DNA of 9,875 nucleotides from an uncultured Collinsella sp. (GTDB lineage Bacteria > Actinomycetota > Coriobacteriia > Coriobacteriales > Coriobacteriaceae): the NCBI GenBank assembly GCA_905197585.1, contig CAJJZO010000055.1:1-9875 (forward strand), written 5' to 3'. Position 1 is the first letter of the stretch. Each line of letters begins with the position of its first letter. The position numbers and the translations under genes were made by a program. Positions 6,854-9,875 of this stretch are shown one piece after another. The notes beneath the pieces are model-generated. The model did no database searches, was not told where the DNA came from, and was given only the letters and a program-made list of their open reading frames with translations.

Positions 6854-6866
6854 TCTCCTTAGGAGA
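6854..6866 (-). promoter_or_regulatory. palindromic ribosome binding site of the ROK kinase
   Basis: TCTCCTTAGGAGA contains the AAGGAG Shine-Dalgarno of the kinase inside near-perfect inverted arms (TCTCC, three-base loop, GGAGA). In RNA it could close a small 5-bp hairpin that hides the ribosome binding site. It may be fortuitous, because any TCTCC near an AGGAGA pairs this way. Confidence 0.35.
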
Positions 6867-6914
6867 TAAAAAACAACTACAGGAAATGCGCCGTCAGGCT
6901 AGCCGTCACAGCGC

Positions 6915-6928
6915 GGAAAAGGTTTTCC
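6915..6928. promoter_or_regulatory. GGAAAA-N2-TTTTCC inverted repeat, candidate nan operator
   Basis: GGAAAA and TTTTCC are perfect 6-bp arms separated by GG. They lie about 70 bases upstream of the kinase start, in the 173-bp gap after the aldolase gene. Position and symmetry fit a dimeric regulator site such as one for a nan repressor, but no regulator gene is in view and no clear promoter boxes accompany it. Confidence 0.3.
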
Positions 6929-6949
6929 AGGTGCCCGAGATCGCCAAGA

Positions 6950-6991
6950 AACCGTGTGACCATTGATCTAATGGGTCATGGCCGCACGGTT
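6950..6991 (-). terminator. hairpin after the aldolase gene, possible partial terminator
   Basis: AACCGTG (6950-6956) pairs with CACGGTT (6985-6991), and TGACC (6957-6961) with GGTCA (6974-6978). Short internal unpaired bases separate the two stems. On the minus strand the stem ends in TTTCTT. It lies 31 bases past the aldolase stop. The weak T-run suggests partial termination or a 3'-end stabiliser, tuning kinase and epimerase expression below that of the upstream genes. Confidence 0.45.
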
Positions 6992-7021
6992 GAACGGCGA
7001 GGTCGGGTGCCCGGGGAAGCT

Positions 7022-7942
7022 TTACAGGAGACCGTTGTCCTGGAGGACCTTCTTAATCGCCTCGACGTTCTCGCCGGTCATGGCCTTCACCGGGCGCGGC
7101 ATGGTCGGGCTGTCGAAGATGCCCATGAGGTTCATAGCGGTCTTGAAGGCGCCGACGCCACCGGCATAGCCCTGGACGCCCGAGGTGACATCCCAAATGT
7201 GCGAAATCTCATTGAGGCGATCCTGCTCGGCCTTGACGGTAGCCCAGTCACCAGCCTGAGCGCCCTTCCCCGCCCCCACGACGCCCGCGGCCTCAAGGTT
7301 GGCGACACCCGGCACGCAACCGCCGGCCCCACCTCGGTCGGCGCCGTCGACAACAACCTCGTGACCGGTGAGGATGCTCATCGGATGGCCGTTCTTCTCG
7401 TTCTCCTGAACGAGGTAGCGGAACGAGATGTCATCACCCGAGGAATCCTTGACGCCGGCCAGAACGCCCTCGGCACCGAGCTTGGCAAGGAGCTTCCACG
7501 GGAGCTTGGTGTGGACACACACGGGGATGTCATAGGCGAAGATGGGCAGGTCGAGTTCCTCATGCAGGATGCGGAAGTGCTCCTCGACCTCGGTCATGCC
7601 CTGCAGGGCATAGAACGGGCAGGTGGCGACAAGCGCATCGGCGCCCAGCTCCTGAGCGACCTTACCGTGCTCGATCATGCGCTCGGTCTCGGTGTCGATG
7701 ATGCCGACCAGAACGGGAACGCGGTGGTCGACGATACGGACGGCCTCGGAGATGATCTGACGGCGACGCTCGTCGGTGGAGAAGACGACCTCGCCCGAGG
7801 AGCCCAGGAAGAACAAGCCATCGACGCCGGCATCGATCATGCGGTTGATGCTGCGCTCAAAGGAGGCAACATCGAGCTGGTGGTCTTCGGTATCGGGAAC
7901 AACGACGGGAGGGATAACGCCGGTGAATTTCTGAGTTGCCAC
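7022..7942 (-). CDS. nanA: DapA/NanA-family aldolase, probable N-acetylneuraminate lyase
   Basis: A class I (Schiff-base) aldolase of the dihydrodipicolinate synthase/N-acetylneuraminate lyase family, expected to split sialic acid into ManNAc and pyruvate. The 306-residue protein has the pyruvate-carboxylate loop as GSSGE (47-51), Tyr137 in AYDIP and the Schiff-base Lys165 in GVKDSSGD. These residue numbers coincide with Tyr137 and Lys165 of E. coli NanA, and the SSGD stretch resembles its TSGD. The sugar-recognition segment after it reads LTGHEVVV, not the GYDE of E. coli NanA, so the exact substrate is less certain. The start is a GTG at 7942 with TAAGGAGA five bases upstream; no ATG fits. 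It sits 68 bp after the inactive esterase gene and upstream of the ROK kinase and nanE, which favours the sialic-acid assignment. Confidence 0.8.
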   Translation of the reverse strand: MATQKFTGVIPPVVVPDTEDHQLDVASFERSINRMIDAGVDGLFFLGSSGEVVFSTDERRRQIISEAVRIVDHRVPVLVGIIDTETERMIEHGKVAQELGADALVATCPFYALQGMTEVEEHFRILHEELDLPIFAYDIPVCVHTKLPWKLLAKLGAEGVLAGVKDSSGDDISFRYLVQENEKNGHPMSILTGHEVVVDGADRGGAGGCVPGVANLEAAGVVGAGKGAQAGDWATVKAEQDRLNEISHIWDVTSGVQGYAGGVGAFKTAMNLMGIFDSPTMPRPVKAMTGENVEAIKKVLQDNGLL

Positions 7943-7963
7943 AAGAATCTCCTTAGTTGTCTG

Positions 7964-7986
7964 GTGGGCAGCCCTATGCCGCCCAC
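7964..7986 (-). promoter_or_regulatory. stem-loop in the aldolase leader
   Basis: Arms GTGGGCAGC (7964-7972) and GCCGCCCAC (7978-7986) enclose a 5-base loop. The single mismatch becomes a G-U pair in the minus-strand RNA, giving a continuous 9-bp stem. The stem ends 22 bases before the GTG start and has no following T-run. It is more likely an mRNA-stability or processing element, or a translational modulator, than a terminator. Confidence 0.45.
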
Positions 7987-8010
7987 TCTTGTTGGCAGTG
8001 TCCAGGCCGT

Positions 8011-8862
8011 CTAGGCCAAAGAACACGAGTAGAACGTTTGGTTAAAAAAGTCGACGACTTCGTTTTCGAACGCATTGATGCGCTCGTGAGCGTATTTGGC
8101 ATAGATGATATGTCTCCGGTCACACTCAAGACCGTTGAATACGGCAAACTGATCCTTGGGATCGCTCACGGTATCCATGAGCGATGTGCCCATGAGCACC
8201 GATCCGCGCACCCGAGACGACAGCGCCTCGAGGCCGCCAGGAAGCGGATTGGCAACCGCCGTGCAGGCGAGACCCCGCTCGTCCAGAGCAGAAACCGCCA
8301 GCGCGACTCCACCGCCTAGACCCTCGCCCCATGCAAAGATGCGGTCGGGGTCCATGCCATCAAGATTGCGCGCCACCTTCGCCAGCGCGCAACCCCAACG
8401 GACGCGCTCGACAAAAGCGGGCGAAGAAATCCCCCGCTGCAGGTCGTCCGCACCAGCAACATCGTCATCCAGCGCGAGGACGGCATACCCCATGGCGGCA
8501 AATCTCGTCATGTGATGCCAGCCGCGCACAGGCCGATCGATATCGTGGAACATCAGGCACAGCGGCACGCGCTCAGACACTCGGGCACGACCGACAGGCT
8601 CGATCAAACGAGCGTGAATCGCATCGTCACCGAGCTCAAAGGAGACCTCCGAGTAACGGGCGCAGGGGTTAACAAAGTCAATCGCCGTAATGGCCAGGCC
8701 TTGAATCTCAAGATTCGAAGCGCATGTCTCTAAATCAGAAACATCTGCTTGGACATCACCGCGCCAGTCCCGATATTCTGCGAGCCTTGACGAAACCGTT
8801 CCAGGAATTCCCACGAGCCCGGGGACAATCAGCTCATTAACATTGCTCTCGCACTTAGACAT
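8011..8862 (-). CDS. CE7-like alpha/beta-hydrolase paralogue lacking the catalytic serine
   Basis: This 283-residue protein is a diverged paralogue of the esterase encoded just upstream. The shared C-terminal pattern QFAV-N-L-C-RH ending in HE shows common ancestry. The candidate acid Asp230 and His259 (in AHE) are retained. The nucleophile elbow reads GEGLGG (179-184) where the partner has GASQGG, so the serine is Gly181. The oxyanion-side FHG is FHD, and the CPGQGG loop is lost. It also lacks the N-terminal RPSDFDLFW segment. It is probably not a conventional esterase; a binding, regulatory or complex-forming role is inferred. The ATG at 8862 overlaps the upstream stop by 8 bp (ATGTCTAA) with GGGAGG just before it, so the pair is translationally coupled. 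The frame is intact, arguing against simple decay. No signal peptide is seen. Confidence 0.7.
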   Translation of the reverse strand: MSKCESNVNELIVPGLVGIPGTVSSRLAEYRDWRGDVQADVSDLETCASNLEIQGLAITAIDFVNPCARYSEVSFELGDDAIHARLIEPVGRARVSERVPLCLMFHDIDRPVRGWHHMTRFAAMGYAVLALDDDVAGADDLQRGISSPAFVERVRWGCALAKVARNLDGMDPDRIFAWGEGLGGGVALAVSALDERGLACTAVANPLPGGLEALSSRVRGSVLMGTSLMDTVSDPKDQFAVFNGLECDRRHIIYAKYAHERINAFENEVVDFFNQTFYSCSLA

Positions 8863-9832
8863 GAGCCTCCCCTCCCTTGCAGAAAAACGGAATGATCAGA
8901 TCGTCAAAATCCTGAATCTCCTCGTGGCCAAAGCCTTCAAAGAACTCATGACGCTTTTCGCAGGTCAGGTTGTTATAGACCGCAAACTGCGTCGCTGGCG
9001 GGCAGACGATATCGGCTGTGCCGGTGCCAAACAGCACGGGGCATTTGACCATAGGGGCAAAGTTCTTGGAATCGAAGTACGCCAGCTTGGCATAGGCTTC
9101 GTCAATACGAGTCGAGTCCTCGTCAAACCAGCGAGACCAATAGCGCAGGCCCTCGTAGGCAATGTCGTCGGCATCCAAATCCCAGACCAGGCGGAAATCT
9201 GACAGGAAGGGATAGAGGATGGCGGCACGATTGATAAGCTCGCTGTTAAGCGCACAGGTCGCAATGCCCAAACCACCACCCTGCGACGCGCCGTTCACAA
9301 ACACACGGGAAAGATCGATGCCCTCGAGCTCGCGAACAATACGGCACAGGATGCGAATATCTTGGTGCAAGCGGACATAGTAGAGGTTGGCCGGGTCGCC
9401 GTCGATGCCGGCGACGATATGCCCGGCAACCGTTGTGCCCTCAAATCCACCAATGTCCTCGGAGGGACCTCCTTGGCCGGGGCAGTCGAGGGCGATGAGT
9501 GCCATGCCCATGCCCGCAAACGACGCCTGCTCAAACCAGCTGCGGCTTGCACCCGGATACCCATGGAACTGAAGCACCAATGGCACGGGCTCGTCCGAGA
9601 CGGGTTTAAGGTACTTGGCATGCAGGCGAGCGCCACACATGCCGGTATACCAGAGGTCGAAAAGTTGGCAGGTCGCGGCATCGGTGACCGATGCCGTGTC
9701 GATCGCATAGTCAAGCCCGACGGCGTCGGCCTCGGCCATGCGATCCTTCCAAAAGAGATCGAAATCTGATGGACGGGGCATGGCGCCTCGATATTCACCA
9801 AATTGATGTTGTAGCTCCTGAGCACTTGGCAT
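8855..9832 (-). CDS. acetyl esterase of the CE7 (acetylxylan esterase/cephalosporin-C deacetylase) type
   Basis: A cytoplasmic-looking alpha/beta hydrolase of 325 residues, the usual CE7 length of about 320. It begins with the family's N-terminal RPSDFDLFW segment (20-28). The oxyanion loop is FHGYPG (89-94), the nucleophile Ser183 lies in GASQGG (181-186), and Asp274 and His303 (in GFGHEE) complete the triad. The CE7 RGQ motif is PGQ here (118-120). CE7 enzymes remove acetyl groups from varied small esters and sugars. Its place upstream of the sialic-acid genes suggests de-O-acetylation of sialic acids or related amino sugars; this is inference. The ATG at 9832 has only a distant AAAGG; a TTG at 9847 and an ATG at 9781 are alternatives, but the latter would cut conserved N-terminal sequence. 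Only 43 bases of upstream DNA are visible, so the promoter is unknown. Confidence 0.78.
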   Translation of the reverse strand: MPSAQELQHQFGEYRGAMPRPSDFDLFWKDRMAEADAVGLDYAIDTASVTDAATCQLFDLWYTGMCGARLHAKYLKPVSDEPVPLVLQFHGYPGASRSWFEQASFAGMGMALIALDCPGQGGPSEDIGGFEGTTVAGHIVAGIDGDPANLYYVRLHQDIRILCRIVRELEGIDLSRVFVNGASQGGGLGIATCALNSELINRAAILYPFLSDFRLVWDLDADDIAYEGLRYWSRWFDEDSTRIDEAYAKLAYFDSKNFAPMVKCPVLFGTGTADIVCPPATQFAVYNNLTCEKRHEFFEGFGHEEIQDFDDLIIPFFCKGGEAHV

Positions 9833-9875
9833 GGCTCGTGAACCCAACCTTTCGAAATCGCAACGGAGGTGGGCC

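Noticed and set aside
6956..8014. Plus-strand open frame (352 codons) antisense to the aldolase gene
   Set aside because: It has the same antisense-shadow composition; the aldolase on the minus strand carries all catalytic residues.

Overview
The window is GC-rich and every convincing gene lies on the minus strand, so transcription runs from high to low coordinates. The order rapZ-whiA-gap-pgk-tpiA is a classic actinobacterial arrangement. The RapZ P-loop carries Arg where most bacteria have Lys, as in actinobacterial homologues. Together with a neighbouring sialic-acid (nan) catabolic cluster, this suggests a host-associated gut actinobacterium, most likely of the Coriobacteriia (Collinsella-like). 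That assignment is an inference from gene order and protein flavour, not a database match.

Region 1 (about 9832 down to 5056) is an amino-sugar cluster. In transcription order it holds a CE7-type acetyl esterase with an intact Ser-Asp-His triad, and a translationally coupled paralogue that has lost the nucleophile serine. These are followed by a DapA/NanA-family aldolase (GTG start), a ROK-family sugar kinase (probable ManNAc kinase) and NanE (ManNAc-6-P epimerase). The inferred flow is removal of O-acetyl groups, then N-acetylneuraminate to ManNAc plus pyruvate, then ManNAc-6-P, then GlcNAc-6-P. No transporter, sialidase, nagA or nagB is in view; they would lie outside the window. None of the five proteins shows an obvious signal peptide, so the pathway looks cytoplasmic.

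Region 2 (about 5055 to 3097) holds rapZ and whiA, separated by 6 bp. The gluconeogenesis factor gene yvcK, usually found between them, is missing here. A strong GC hairpin followed by a T-rich run separates nanE from rapZ.

Region 3 (about 3096 to 1) is lower glycolysis: gap, a terminator, then pgk overlapping tpiA by 8 bp; tpiA runs off the window edge. The AT-rich gap upstream region carries a perfect 14-bp palindrome and a second dyad, both candidate operators.

The most unusual items are the active/inactive esterase pair placed with nan genes, the 98-bp two-level palindromic element between the kinase and nanE, and non-canonical active-site residues in the aldolase and the ROK kinase. No gene-free stretch exceeds 300 bases. 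I see no tRNA, rRNA, CRISPR array or insertion sequence.
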